Notes under the pieces: model-generated | Seen by the model: only the letters and a program-made list of their open reading frames with translations | Database searches by the model: none | What the model was told of the DNA's origin: nothing | Shown here: positions 1-8,262 of the stretch, piece after piece | How positions within the stretch are numbered: position 1 is the first letter of the stretch | Layout: every line of letters starts with the position of its first letter | Position numbers and translations under genes: made by a program | Source: Chloroflexota bacterium | Lineage (GTDB): Bacteria; Chloroflexota; Anaerolineae; Promineifilales; Promineifilaceae | Length of the DNA: 17,299 nt | Assembly: GCA_008501785.1 (NCBI GenBank) | Contig: QQUD01000206.1 | Span: 1 to 17,299 of the forward strand | Reading direction: 5' to 3'

Positions 1-801
1 GGTGCTCAATCCAGTCGCCCCGTCGCTGCTCAGCCATGCATCGGTGATGTTGATAACGGCCGTTTCCGAAGCCGTTCCCAGCACCATTTGCGTGCGTTCC
101 ACTGTAATCACGTCGTCTGGCGCCATCACCAACTGGTCCAACAAGCTTTCAGCATCGCGCAAGCTGCCCGCCCCCTGACGCGCAATCATCGTCATCGCAT
201 CGGGTACGATGGTGAATCCTTCTTTGTCAGCCATCCAGGCCAGCCGCTGTTTGATTTCGACAGTGGTCAGCAGGCGGAAGTTGAACTGCTGACAGCGGGA
301 TTTGATCGTAATCGGCACTTTGTGCTCTTCGGTAGTAGCCAGCACAAATTTAACATGTGGCGGTGGCTCTTCCAGCGTTTTTAACAGGGCGTTAAACGCA
401 GCGGTAGACAGCATGTGAACTTCGTCGATGATGTACACTTTGAAGCGCCCTTCATTCGGCGAAAAGTTAATTTTGTCGCGCAAGTCGCGCATGTCATCGA
501 CGCCAGTATTGGATGCCGCGTCAATTTCAATCAGATCGAGAAAACGGCCGTCATTGACCGCCTGGCAAATGCGGCACTCGTTACACGGCCGTTCAGCCAC
601 GTCGTCATGCAAGCAGTTGACTGCCTTTGCCAACAACCGCGCCAGAGTCGTTTTCCCCGTACCACGCGGACCACAAAATAGATACGCATGACCCACCCGG
701 TCTGCAGCAACACTGTTTTGCAGGGTGCAGGTGATATGCTCCTGACCAATTACATCTTCAAATCGGGCCGGACGCCATTTCCGGTAGAGGGCTTGGGACA
801 T
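1..801 (-). CDS. dnaX: DNA polymerase III subunit gamma/tau, C-terminus cut by window edge
   Basis: This gene encodes the clamp-loader ATPase that loads the sliding clamp at the replication fork. The first 267 codons are present, starting at the ATG complementary to 799-801, and the frame stays open to the window edge. The protein starts MSQALYRKWRP, typical of DnaX. A Walker A motif GPRGTGKT lies at residues 44-51, zinc-ligand cysteines at C63, C73, C76 and C79, the Walker B DEVH at 126-129, and sensor TTEEHK at 156-161 followed by SRC at 168-170. The lid region GSLRDAESLLDQL is also present. The tau-type C-terminal part is outside the window, so total length is unknown. It is divergent from marR across a 120-bp gap. 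Three CGGCCG palindrome cores fall inside the gene; one encodes ETAV near the left edge. Identification is very secure. Confidence 0.97.
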   Translation of the reverse strand, partial: MSQALYRKWRPARFEDVIGQEHITCTLQNSVAADRVGHAYLFCGPRGTGKTTLARLLAKAVNCLHDDVAERPCNECRICQAVNDGRFLDLIEIDAASNTGVDDMRDLRDKINFSPNEGRFKVYIIDEVHMLSTAAFNALLKTLEEPPPHVKFVLATTEEHKVPITIKSRCQQFNFRLLTTVEIKQRLAWMADKEGFTIVPDAMTMIARQGAGSLRDAESLLDQLVMAPDDVITVERTQMVLGTASETAVINITDAWLSSDGATGLST

Positions 802-848
802 GTGGTTAGTTTAGCATTGGCGAGGAGGGATGACAAGGGAGATTATGA

Positions 849-877
849 TTGACATCAATCTATGATTTTGGTATTCT
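849..877 (+). promoter_or_regulatory. Sigma-70-type promoter of marR
   Basis: A perfect -35 hexamer TTGACA (849-854) and a -10 TATTCT (872-877) are separated by 17 bp. The predicted transcript start is around 884, exactly where the 26-bp palindrome begins, so a protein bound there would block initiation. This position favours autorepression of marR. Confidence 0.7.
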
Positions 878-883
878 ATCAAT

Positions 884-909
884 ATATTTGTTGACTAGTC
901 AACAAATAT
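884..909. promoter_or_regulatory. Perfect 26-bp palindrome, probable MarR operator
   Basis: The two 13-base halves are exact inverted copies: half-site ATATTTGTTGACT, centre between 896 and 897. It lies between the -10 box and the marR start codon at 922. MarR-family dimers bind palindromes of roughly this size. The inner TTGACTAGTCAA core is the probable contact region. That this MarR protein is the ligand is inferred from position. Confidence 0.75.
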
Positions 910-921
910 CAGGCACCGATT

Positions 922-1371
922 ATGAGTAACGCAAAAGACGAATCCCTATTATCGATTTATCGCAGCTTTCTCAACATCTATGTCTTGCTGGATGATGGCG
1001 ATCGGCGCACGCTGCAAGCAGAAAATTTAACCCCCAGTCAATTTAACCTCCTCACACACCTCGAACATGAAACCATTGGGTTAACCCTCACAGACCTGGC
1101 AAAGAGGCTTCTCTGCACCCGGGGGAATGTAACGCGCATGGTACAACGGTTAGACAAACTTAAATTGATCCATATCAAACAGGACAATGCAGACCAACGA
1201 CGATTGAGAATTACCTTGACCACCACTGGAAAAGAGAGTTTACAATCAGCTTTCGCCAGCCATACCACGTCCTTGCAACAACGATTCGCAACACTCAGCA
1301 GCACCCAGCAAGCCCAGCTAATTGAACTACTGCAACAAGTCACCGCCAATCTAGAAACCGATCTCTCATAA
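922..1371 (+). CDS. MarR-family winged-helix transcriptional regulator
   Basis: The 149-residue product has the usual length and layout of MarR proteins: an N-terminal dimerisation helix, a winged helix-turn-helix at about residues 35-100 and a C-terminal dimer helix rich in Gln and Leu. Visible family marks are LTPSQFNLLTHLE (36-48), the recognition region LAKRLLCTRGNVTRMVQRL (59-77) and the wing DQRRLRITLTTTGK (91-104). C65 lies at the start of the recognition helix, a possible redox sensor, but this is only a suggestion. The ribosome binding site is weak (AGG at 911-913). A consensus promoter and a perfect palindrome precede it, which suggests autorepression. The inducing ligand and wider targets cannot be read from sequence; the amylase downstream is separated by two hairpins. 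Confidence 0.92.
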   Translation: MSNAKDESLLSIYRSFLNIYVLLDDGDRRTLQAENLTPSQFNLLTHLEHETIGLTLTDLAKRLLCTRGNVTRMVQRLDKLKLIHIKQDNADQRRLRITLTTTGKESLQSAFASHTTSLQQRFATLSSTQQAQLIELLQQVTANLETDLS

Positions 1372-1379
1372 AGCTTAGT

Positions 1380-1470
1380 GCCCATTCGCAAATAAGTTAG
1401 CGAAATTGGCGAATGGGCATAAAGTAGCCGTTCGGTTCCGAAATCCCTATTTTATTTCCAAACGGCTACT
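1380..1470. repeat. Two consecutive hairpins between marR and the amylase gene
   Basis: Hairpin one pairs GCCCATTCGC (1380-1389) exactly with 1409-1418. Hairpin two pairs 1423-1435 (AGTAGCCGTTCGG) with 1458-1470 with one mismatch in 13. Neither is followed by a clear U-run, so classical termination is doubtful; they may stabilise or attenuate the transcript or be a small repeat element. The space has no coding content. Confidence 0.55.
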
Positions 1471-1518
1471 AAAATTAACAATTTACCCCAATAATTTCCC
1501 AATTTTAAGGAGGAAACG

Positions 1519-3954
1519 ATGATTCACGCAGTATCGAAGATTCAAATAAAGAAATGGTATCTTGGCTTAATAGTGCTCATCTTATTTAGCGCGATTTGGC
1601 AAACACGTTCAGCGGTTGCTGCTGCTGCCTGGGTTAGTCACGAAGGAAACATTGCCCCATCAGCGCCCACATCCAGCGACACAGTTGATTTTTGGGTGCA
1701 AATCGGCTACCAAAATTGGATTACCGATGTAAAGCTTTACGTCACAACAGACGGGAGTGAACCTAGCATTAATGCAACAACACATGCCGCACAGGGTACG
1801 ACGACGGCGATTACGATGAACTGGGACCATGACGAAGGCACCACTCTCTGGTATAAAGCAACGGCTGGTCCCTGGAGCAACAACACGGTTGTGCGCTACA
1901 AAATTGCGGCTTGGCATTCAGGTGGCGGGGACACAAAATATGCAGACAGCACGGAAGATTGGTCGATTACGGACCCTGATAACGGCCGTATCTTCGGCTT
2001 CCGCGTCGGTGAAAACCAGCTCCCCACCTGGTCAAACGAGGCAGTCATCTACAATGTGTTTGTAGACCGCTTCTGGGATGGAGACACAGCAAACAACGAT
2101 TACTGTGCCGAATCAGCCAGTGGCTATTGTGACCACAATCACGTTGTTCACAACGCATTGCCCACCCATCCCCAAGACGATTACCGCTACACCTACAACG
2201 GCGGCGACCTGGATGGTGTTGTAGATCGACTCGATTACTTAGAAGATTTGGGCATCAACGTCCTCTGGCTTTCCCCCGTCTTCGACAATCCCAACTTCTA
2301 CACCGACACTGATTTTGCCACAAATGGCGACATCTACTTCACCTACCACGGCTACCATCCCAGCGATCCGACATCAGTCGAAGAAGTATTTGGCACACAG
2401 CAAGACTTGGAAGGCCTGATAACAGAAGCCGCGCTGCACGATATTCGTGTCATTTTAGATTTTGTACCCAATCACACCGCCAGCCAACATCCCAACTTCA
2501 TTGATGCCAGCACCAACTGCTCCGGCACCTATTACGACTGGTACACATTTAGCAATTGCAGCACCAGCGCCGATCCTTCATTCACGGTCAACTTCCCATC
2601 TGGATTTAACACCAGTTCCGACACATACACCGTCTACGGCTCCAACGACACAAACAAGAGCTTTTTCGGGGTGTTAGAGCTGCCACAAATTGAAAACGAC
2701 AATGCTACAGCCCGTAACTGGACCATAAACACGCGTGCTGCTGGCTGGTTGAGCACATTAGGTCATGCCGGATACCGGTTAGATTATGCACCCGGACCCA
2801 GCACCGACTATTGGCGTGAATTTAATGACAGCGTCGGCAACAGCGAAACATTCTCGATTGCAGAAATCTGGCTGGACAATGGCCCCGAAGTGATTCGCCG
2901 CCAGATTGGTCGCATCGACTCCGCCATGGACTTTGAATCGAATGCCGCAATCGTCAGCTTTTTCGCTAACGGCAGCAATGTGGATTCGCTAGACAGCAGC
3001 TTACAAGATCGCGCCAGTTTCTATTATCAAGATGGCATTAGCACCGACGAATTTGTACGTGGTTGTTTTATTGATAACCACGACATGGACCGATTCTCTC
3101 ATCGCGTGAGCTATGATTTGGCCTCCATGAAGCTGGGTGCAATGGTCATGTTCACCCAACCTTGTGTCCCAGTCATGTATTACGGGGATGAAATTGGGCT
3201 TGGGCAAGAATTTGGCATTTATCACTTTGGTGGTGGCCGTCCTGAATATGCACGTGAACGAATGGCATGGGAATTTTATGACAACACAGCTCCTGCAGAA
3301 TGGGAAGGGTCCGCGAATAGTACCCTCTGGGATTTCTACCAGGATTTGATTGACGTGCGTAAAAACACCGCTGCTTTGCAATCGTTCGATCCGGCCCAGT
3401 TTGTAACCGTCTATCGGCACAACACAAACCGCACCTATGCCTATTTGCGTGGCGAAGGCGCTGGCAGCGTACTGGTGGCAATGAACGACAGCGGCAGCTC
3501 CAAAACACTTTCTATTCCCAACATTGGCACGCTGCCCTATGTAAATGGCACCGTGCTGACCGATCTGCTGGGCAGTGGCAAAAGTTGTACCGTCAGCAGT
3601 GGTCAATGCGCCATAACTCTGGATGGCAACACACCTGGCGTTATTTTGGATGCGAATGAGGTTGAGGTCACGTTTACAGTAAATGGGTATACAACCAGCT
3701 ATGGTCAGGATATGTACGTGGTTGGCAATGTTCCTGAACTGGGCAATTGGAACCCGGCAAACGCTGTGAAATTGGAGTGGATTGATTCTGATACGTGGAG
3801 CGGCCCGGCGGCGTTTACAGTCAATGCAGGCCAAAGCATTCAGTTCAAGTTTATCGTGCGTAATGGCAGCACCACCACCTGGGAAGGTGGCAGCAACCGT
3901 ACATACACCGTACCGTCTAGCGGGACCGGCAGCTACACTGGTAATTGGCAATAA
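1519..3954 (+). CDS. Secreted GH13 alpha-amylase family enzyme with C-terminal CBM20 starch-binding domain
   Basis: This 811-residue protein is an exported starch-degrading enzyme. Residues 1-36 form a Sec signal peptide (basic start, hydrophobic 13-27, AVAAA cleavage zone). Residues ~38-150 are a beta-rich N-terminal module. The GH13 barrel follows from ~170, with region I DFVPNH (314-319), region II GYRLDYA with nucleophile D422, region III AEIW with acid/base E449, and region IV FIDNHD with D522, so the catalytic triad is intact. A small beta domain follows, then a CBM20 domain at ~715-811 (GNVPELGNWNPANAVKL and the Trp/Lys sites typical of starch binding). A strong AAGGAGG site at 1507-1513 sets the start. 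Whether it is a plain alpha-amylase, maltogenic amylase or cyclodextrin-forming enzyme cannot be told from motifs. A strong terminator follows it. Confidence 0.93.
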   Translation: MIHAVSKIQIKKWYLGLIVLILFSAIWQTRSAVAAAAWVSHEGNIAPSAPTSSDTVDFWVQIGYQNWITDVKLYVTTDGSEPSINATTHAAQGTTTAITMNWDHDEGTTLWYKATAGPWSNNTVVRYKIAAWHSGGGDTKYADSTEDWSITDPDNGRIFGFRVGENQLPTWSNEAVIYNVFVDRFWDGDTANNDYCAESASGYCDHNHVVHNALPTHPQDDYRYTYNGGDLDGVVDRLDYLEDLGINVLWLSPVFDNPNFYTDTDFATNGDIYFTYHGYHPSDPTSVEEVFGTQQDLEGLITEAALHDIRVILDFVPNHTASQHPNFIDASTNCSGTYYDWYTFSNCSTSADPSFTVNFPSGFNTSSDTYTVYGSNDTNKSFFGVLELPQIENDNATARNWTINTRAAGWLSTLGHAGYRLDYAPGPSTDYWREFNDSVGNSETFSIAEIWLDNGPEVIRRQIGRIDSAMDFESNAAIVSFFANGSNVDSLDSSLQDRASFYYQDGISTDEFVRGCFIDNHDMDRFSHRVSYDLASMKLGAMVMFTQPCVPVMYYGDEIGLGQEFGIYHFGGGRPEYARERMAWEFYDNTAPAEWEGSANSTLWDFYQDLIDVRKNTAALQSFDPAQFVTVYRHNTNRTYAYLRGEGAGSVLVAMNDSGSSKTLSIPNIGTLPYVNGTVLTDLLGSGKSCTVSSGQCAITLDGNTPGVILDANEVEVTFTVNGYTTSYGQDMYVVGNVPELGNWNPANAVKLEWIDSDTWSGPAAFTVNAGQSIQFKFIVRNGSTTTWEGGSNRTYTVPSSGTGSYTGNWQ

Positions 3955-3960
3955 GATCAC

Positions 3961-3999
3961 AAAAAATGGCAAGGTTCAAAATGAACCTTGCCATTTTTT
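3961..3999. terminator. Strong bidirectional intrinsic terminator
   Basis: An 18-bp perfect stem pairs 3961-3978 with 3982-3999 around a 3-base AAA loop. The A-run on one side and T-run on the other make it work in both directions. It separates the convergent amylase and epimerase genes and abuts the epimerase stop codon at 4000-4002. Confidence 0.93.
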
Positions 4000-5022
4000 T
4001 CATGTAAACAAGGTTGGGTCCGATGCCACCCACTCGTAGAGAGCTGTAATGCCTGCTTGAGGGGATGTGGTAGGTTTCCAGCCTAATTTTTTCTCAGCTT
4101 CGCGAATGTCGGCGAAGAAGACACGCTGATCACCGGGACGCCAATCTCCTTTGCTGATGGGGATTGGGTGATTTGCCAGCGATTCCAGCAAGGGGCCAAA
4201 CTCTGACCAGATAGAGATGGTGTTTTCAGGGCCACCGCCCACGTTAAATGCTTGCCCTTTAAATAAATCAATCTGCTCAATGCCCGCTTCATAAGCCCGA
4301 ATCAAATCGGAAACATGCAGCAAGTCGCGCACCTGTTTGCCATCACCAAAAATAGAGATGGGGCGATTCATGACCACAGCAATCACAAAATGGGCCACCC
4401 AACCCTGATCTTCGACGCCAAATTGACGCGGGCCGTAGATGCATGATTGGCGAAAAACCATCGTGCGCAGCCCATAAATGCGAGCGTAGTCGAGCATGTA
4501 CTGGTCGCCTGTGCCTTTGGAGCAGCCATAGGGTGAATGGAAATCAAGTGGATGTGCTTCGGAAATGCCGTAAGGGTGGTCGGCGTAGGTGTAACGGCCG
4601 TTCCTCTCCACAATGCCCACAGCTTCCATACCACCATAAACCTTGTTGGTCGATGCATACAAAACGGCCGCTTCCGGCACATGATGCCGTACCGCTTCCA
4701 ACACATTAAACGTACCCAGCGCATTAATCTCAAAATCTTCACGCGGATCTTGAACAGATAATGTAACGGCCACCTGACTCGCCAAATGCAGTACCACATC
4801 CGCGCCCACAATCGCCTCACACAGTGCCGCATAATCTCGGATATCCGCTTCCACAACGGTCAAATGTTTAGCCCCGTGCCGCTCTTGCAACCAGCGCACA
4901 TTGGCTGGCCCCCCAACACGTGACATGTTGTCAAAGATAATGACCTCATGCCCTTTGTGTAAAAATGCATCAGCGCTGTTGGTTCCAATGAACCCCGCAC
5001 CGCCGGTGATAAAGATTTTCAT
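4000..5022 (-). CDS. NAD-dependent epimerase/dehydratase, CDP-paratose 2-epimerase-like
   Basis: This 340-residue protein is an extended short-chain dehydrogenase. The NAD-binding glycine motif TGGAGFIG is at residues 6-13. The serine/threonine position falls in ASTNKVYG (123-130), and the active-site pair is Y165 and K169 in SPYGCSKG. The STNKVYG block, the SCIYGPRQFGVEDQGW block and the substrate-side GDGKQVRDLLHVSDL are the pattern I associate with CDP-paratose (tyvelose) 2-epimerases rather than with GalE, so the substrate is probably a CDP- or NDP-deoxyhexose used for surface glycans. No other nucleotide-sugar gene is near it, so the pathway cannot be confirmed. It converges on the amylase gene and shares its terminator. 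One palindrome copy encodes NGR at 141-143. Confidence 0.85.
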   Translation of the reverse strand: MKIFITGGAGFIGTNSADAFLHKGHEVIIFDNMSRVGGPANVRWLQERHGAKHLTVVEADIRDYAALCEAIVGADVVLHLASQVAVTLSVQDPREDFEINALGTFNVLEAVRHHVPEAAVLYASTNKVYGGMEAVGIVERNGRYTYADHPYGISEAHPLDFHSPYGCSKGTGDQYMLDYARIYGLRTMVFRQSCIYGPRQFGVEDQGWVAHFVIAVVMNRPISIFGDGKQVRDLLHVSDLIRAYEAGIEQIDLFKGQAFNVGGGPENTISIWSEFGPLLESLANHPIPISKGDWRPGDQRVFFADIREAEKKLGWKPTTSPQAGITALYEWVASDPTLFT

Positions 5023-5041
5023 GTCTGTCCTTTCGGTTATT

Positions 5042-5076
5042 GGTAATCGATTTTCGGTAATCAGTACTCGGTAATC
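5042..5076. repeat. Three short direct repeats (C)GGTAATC
   Basis: GGTAATC occurs at 5042-5048, and CGGTAATC at 5055-5062 and 5069-5076, with the last two spaced exactly 14 bp. They lie just upstream of the epimerase start. They may be a regulator site or a degenerate intergenic repeat; nothing in the sequence decides. Confidence 0.45.
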
Positions 5077-5119
5077 GGAACGCTACCGTTCACTACGTTT
5101 TTATACAGAGAAACGGCCG

Positions 5120-5647
5120 TTATGCCTCACTCAATCGAGCCAATAAACGCACAGTTTGTGATTCAAGCCAATTCAAGTAAGGTGCATCTAGCGGGGAACG
5201 CGTCATGATTAGTGCATCTTCGCCAGTGTCTCGATAGTATCGGGGGCGTTCGCCAACCAGTTCAAACTGATATTTGTGATAAAGTGCCTGCGCCACCAGG
5301 TTACTACGACGCACTTCCAGCGTAACCATTGTAATCGGCTGTTGATAAACAGATAACAACAAATAGAGTAAGAGCAGTTCACCTAACCCTTTGCCACGCC
5401 AATCTGGATGTGTGGCAATCGTGCTAATATGCACTTCATCTCCCATAACCCAATAACCCACATACCCGATAATCTGATCGTGTGCTATCAAACAATCGTA
5501 ATGAGACAACTCGTTTTCAGTCAGCTCATAAACGTATAATTTTTCTTTTGTCGGTGTGGGAAACGAAAGGAGATCGATTGCCAGAACCTGATCAAGGTCT
5601 GACACACGCATCGGGCGAATCTGGTAGCGAGAGGGGAGGGTAAACAT
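5120..5647 (-). CDS. rimI: GNAT acetyltransferase, RimI-type protein N-terminal alanine acetyltransferase
   Basis: The 175-residue protein belongs to the GNAT fold. Acetyl-CoA-binding motif A is WRGKGLGELLLL at residues 83-94. TLEVRRSN around E111 and ALYHKYQFELVG with Y123 match the catalytic Glu and Tyr regions of RimI, which acetylates the N-terminal alanine of ribosomal protein S18 in E. coli. The tail GEDALIM (142-148) is also RimI-like. It starts 12 bp after the sppA stop on the same strand, so the two are probably co-transcribed. Its extra C-terminal 25 residues are not part of the core fold. A copy of the palindrome at 5112-5121 overlaps its stop codon. A different protein substrate is possible. 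Confidence 0.85.
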   Translation of the reverse strand: MFTLPSRYQIRPMRVSDLDQVLAIDLLSFPTPTKEKLYVYELTENELSHYDCLIAHDQIIGYVGYWVMGDEVHISTIATHPDWRGKGLGELLLLYLLLSVYQQPITMVTLEVRRSNLVAQALYHKYQFELVGERPRYYRDTGEDALIMTRSPLDAPYLNWLESQTVRLLARLSEA

Positions 5648-5659
5648 GTCAACTCAATT

Positions 5660-7513
5660 TTAGCCAAACCAGCGCAGTTCAAATGGCAGCATAAATAGTG
5701 GCTGATTCAAATATGCTTTTAATTTTTCACCAGACAGCAATTTAGTAAGCTCCTCAGCAGGTTCAAAAGGCGGCGGCAGCACATAACCATCTCGTTTAGC
5801 GTACAAGTTAACTATCGGCACAGCATCATGTTCCCCAATAGGCAGGTCTGCCAATGCGGCCGCTTTATAGATGGCATCTACAAAATCACCATGACTGTCA
5901 ACCAGGGCACGATCGAGTGCTTGCTGTCCTGTCCAAACACGCCCCTCACAAATAGGGTCTAGTTCATCAAATGGCAAACTACGTCCATCGGCCACAACCT
6001 GTTTGAACTGCCGGTAGACTTCGTCTATGCCTTCAAAGAACACACGGCGCTCGTCATCTGTCATGGGAGCTGCGCTGCTGTACAAACCAGCATGCTCACC
6101 ACGCTGTACACTAAACCGGTTCACTGACAGTTTGTCGAACAACCCTTGTGAGCTTAAGCGCATGGTAATTACGCCAATGGAGCCGGTCAGCGTGCCGCTT
6201 TGGGCCATGATATGGCGGGCAGGTGCGCTGACAAAATATCCACCAGATGCGGCAGCATTACCCATGTAAACCAGAACCGGTTTCTTTTTGTTTAAACGTT
6301 CAATTTCACGTCCAATTAAATCGGAGGCAAGTGCAGAACCACCCCCAGAGTCGACATGAAAGATGAGTGCTGCCATCTGGTCCATCTCTTCTGCTTGTCG
6401 CAGCAGGCGGCGCAATGTCTGCTCACCAGCTGTCGAACTACCCACAAATGGGATGGGCAAATCCACCGGGGAGCTTTGGCTGGGACCCATCATGATATTG
6501 CCTTCAAGACTGATGACGCCGATAAACTTTTTGCTGCGGCGGCGTGGCTTTTCTAAAAGCAATGAGCGTGATTTATCCCAGGTCATGAGTTTGATTTTCT
6601 GCGATTTTTGCTTGTCATCTTCGGATGGAGAAACGGCCGTTTCCTCTTCCACATCTTTTCCATCCTCATCTTCTCGCTCATTTGCCTGTTGCTCTGCCAA
6701 AATTGCTTCCAGCTCGTCTTCATATGCCAGATGGTCGATTAAACCAGCATCAAGGGCTTGCTGCGCAGTCAGGGGTGCTTGATCGATGAGTTGTTGCAAG
6801 TCAACCAGGGTTTTGGAACGGCCGTTTGCCATCTCACTCGTCAACATTTCAAACGTGCCATCCAACAGCCACTCCATCTGCTCTTGCTGCTCAGGGGTAA
6901 TCGTTGCTTCAGAAAATTGATTAAATGCCGTTTTATATGGCGATATTTGAATGACATCTGCCTGCACCCCCACTTGCTGCAATGCATCTTTTAAAAACAG
7001 GATTTCTGACCGCAAACCCAGCACATTAAATTGAGAGCTTGGCGGTGAAATGATGCGATCCGCAGCACTGGCAACAAAATAGTGGGCCAAATCGAGGTAG
7101 GGTGTGTAGACAATCACTTCTTTGCCAGCGGCTTGCACGCGGTTGATGGACCGCCGCATATTTTGCAAAGACGCAAGGCCAGCTCCAAACCCCTGAAATA
7201 TAAACACAACGCCTCGCACATTGTCAGCATCGGCAATGGCTTGTAAACGGCCGTTTAGCTGCTGCATACTCATCGACGGCTGGGGCAGCGGTAGTTGGCG
7301 TTCAAAAAAGCTGCGGGGTGGAGCAGCCCGCTCAGGCAAACTGCCACCCAGCGGCATCACAATATAATCAACTTGCGCCCCACGCATTTGTCGCAGTCGA
7401 TTACGAATGGAGATGCGCGTGTTACGCCATTGATTCGCCAGATTTTTCCGGAGTTCGGTTAGTTCACGTTTGAGTTCTGAAAAAAAGTCAGAACGGCCGT
7501 TTTCTTCTTCCAT
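5660..7513 (-). CDS. sppA: Signal peptide peptidase SppA, double-domain (67K) type
   Basis: SppA degrades leftover signal peptides and membrane peptides with a Ser/Lys dyad. At 617 residues this matches the long tandem-domain form (E. coli SppA is about the same length). The N-terminal domain carries the candidate general-base K194 in SPYKTAFNQF. The C-terminal domain carries the nucleophile S423 in AAASGGYFVSAP, preceded by HVDSGGGSA (386-394). The two halves are joined by an acidic, low-complexity linker (about 276-304) that contains a palindrome-encoded ETAV. Unlike E. coli SppA there is no clear N-terminal membrane helix; residues 1-45 are charged and helical. This suggests a cytoplasmic or peripheral enzyme. 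Four exact palindromes lie in the gene, giving NGR three times and ETAV once. It precedes rimI in a two-gene operon. Confidence 0.93.
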   Translation of the reverse strand: MEEENGRSDFFSELKRELTELRKNLANQWRNTRISIRNRLRQMRGAQVDYIVMPLGGSLPERAAPPRSFFERQLPLPQPSMSMQQLNGRLQAIADADNVRGVVFIFQGFGAGLASLQNMRRSINRVQAAGKEVIVYTPYLDLAHYFVASAADRIISPPSSQFNVLGLRSEILFLKDALQQVGVQADVIQISPYKTAFNQFSEATITPEQQEQMEWLLDGTFEMLTSEMANGRSKTLVDLQQLIDQAPLTAQQALDAGLIDHLAYEDELEAILAEQQANEREDEDGKDVEEETAVSPSEDDKQKSQKIKLMTWDKSRSLLLEKPRRRSKKFIGVISLEGNIMMGPSQSSPVDLPIPFVGSSTAGEQTLRRLLRQAEEMDQMAALIFHVDSGGGSALASDLIGREIERLNKKKPVLVYMGNAAASGGYFVSAPARHIMAQSGTLTGSIGVITMRLSSQGLFDKLSVNRFSVQRGEHAGLYSSAAPMTDDERRVFFEGIDEVYRQFKQVVADGRSLPFDELDPICEGRVWTGQQALDRALVDSHGDFVDAIYKAAALADLPIGEHDAVPIVNLYAKRDGYVLPPPFEPAEELTKLLSGEKLKAYLNQPLFMLPFELRWFG

Positions 7514-7521
7514 AGCCTCAA

Positions 7522-7550
7522 ATGATAACGGACAATTAGTCTCACTCCAA
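7522..7550 (-). promoter_or_regulatory. Possible sppA-rimI promoter giving a very short leader
   Basis: Read on the minus strand, TTGGAG (7545-7550) and TATCAT (7522-7527) are 17 bp apart. Transcription would begin around 7515, only a base or two before the ATG at 7513, so the mRNA would be nearly leaderless. The GAGG just before the ATG would then lie outside the transcript. This is a motif-only call. Confidence 0.35.
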
Positions 7551-7659
7551 AAGCATCATTATTTCCTCATCTATTTGCCATCATTTTTTCACATTTCTCG
7601 ATTATCTTGAAACAAATTAACTAACCGACACGTATTAGCAGTTAGAAATCCAACACTCA

Positions 7660-7691
7660 GGTGCGACGCACTCAAGAAAGTGCATTGCACC
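7660..7691 (+). promoter_or_regulatory. Interrupted palindrome in the response-regulator leader
   Basis: The 13-base arms GGTGCGACGCACT (7660-7672) and AGTGCATTGCACC (7679-7691) pair at 10 of 13 positions, with a 6-base loop. The element ends next to the Shine-Dalgarno TAAGGA (7692-7697) of the gene starting at 7705. It may be an operator or a translation-affecting hairpin. Confidence 0.4.
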
Positions 7692-7704
7692 TAAGGAATT
7701 TACA

Positions 7705-8127
7705 ATGAAGAAGCGAATTGTTGTTGTGGAAGATGATGTACAAACGGCAGAACTCATGAGAATCATTTTAGATGATGCTGGGTTTGATGTTGTTAATCTG
7801 TATCACGGGGTTGATGCCGTCCGATATCTTGAAAAAGAAAAAGCGGATTTAATATTACTTGACATCCGTTTACCTGGCTATGATGGTTTTGAAATATTAG
7901 AAAGAATGCACACAAATGGAATGAAACAAACAGCGCCAATCATTATGTTAAGTGCAGATGTACTCAGCACCAGCCGTCAACATGCGTTTGATTTAGGTGC
8001 AACAGATTTTGTCAACAAGCCGTTTCAGATTAATGATTTACTGAATCGGATCACGATGGCAATGGAAACGGCCGTTTTCCCCTGGCCTACCCTATCACCA
8101 AACTGGCAGCACGCACCTGCCAACTAA
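7705..8127 (+). CDS. Stand-alone response regulator (receiver domain only)
   Basis: The 140-residue protein is a CheY-like receiver with no output domain. The acidic pocket is E9-D10-D11, the phospho-acceptor is D53 in LLDIRLPGYDG, the conserved Ser is S83 in MLSAD, and the invariant Lys is K105 in VNKPF. All signalling residues are intact, so it should be phosphorylated and act through protein contacts. The partner kinase is not in the window. The fold ends near residue 118; the remaining tail (METAVFPWP onward) begins at a palindrome copy (8067-8076) and looks like an added, disordered extension. The start is supported by TAAGGA at 7692-7697. Confidence 0.92.
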   Translation: MKKRIVVVEDDVQTAELMRIILDDAGFDVVNLYHGVDAVRYLEKEKADLILLDIRLPGYDGFEILERMHTNGMKQTAPIIMLSADVLSTSRQHAFDLGATDFVNKPFQINDLLNRITMAMETAVFPWPTLSPNWQHAPAN

Positions 8128-8139
8128 CCTTGCTCCCGT

Positions 8140-8201
8140 CCTGCCAAGCAAGGGGCGACAGACCTGTAATGACCAAAACCATTCGCCCCTTGCCTGGTAG
8201 G
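8140..8201. repeat. Long inverted repeat after the response regulator
   Basis: Arms at 8140-8158 and 8183-8201 pair at 17 of 19 positions and are GC-rich (CAAGGGGCGA core). The 24-base loop and missing U-run make it an unusual terminator. It lies between the response regulator and the riboswitch promoter. Confidence 0.55.
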
Positions 8202-8214
8202 ATTTCACACAACC

Positions 8215-8242
8215 TTGCCTGTCAAGACTTTCACGCTATAAT
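8215..8242 (+). promoter_or_regulatory. Promoter of the TPP-riboswitch transcript
   Basis: A consensus -10 TATAAT (8237-8242) follows TTGCCT (8215-8220) with 16-bp spacing. The predicted start near 8249 is just upstream of the riboswitch aptamer. Confidence 0.65.
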
Positions 8243-8262
8243 CCCCTCCACAATTACATAGT

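Noticed and set aside
3001..3972. 323-codon open frame on the minus strand inside the amylase gene
   Set aside because: It lies antisense to a gene with an intact catalytic set, has no family motif and no ribosome site; it is a shadow of the other strand.
8140..8201. Long inverted repeat as a second riboswitch or small RNA
   Set aside because: No conserved aptamer words; only a stem with a large loop is supported.
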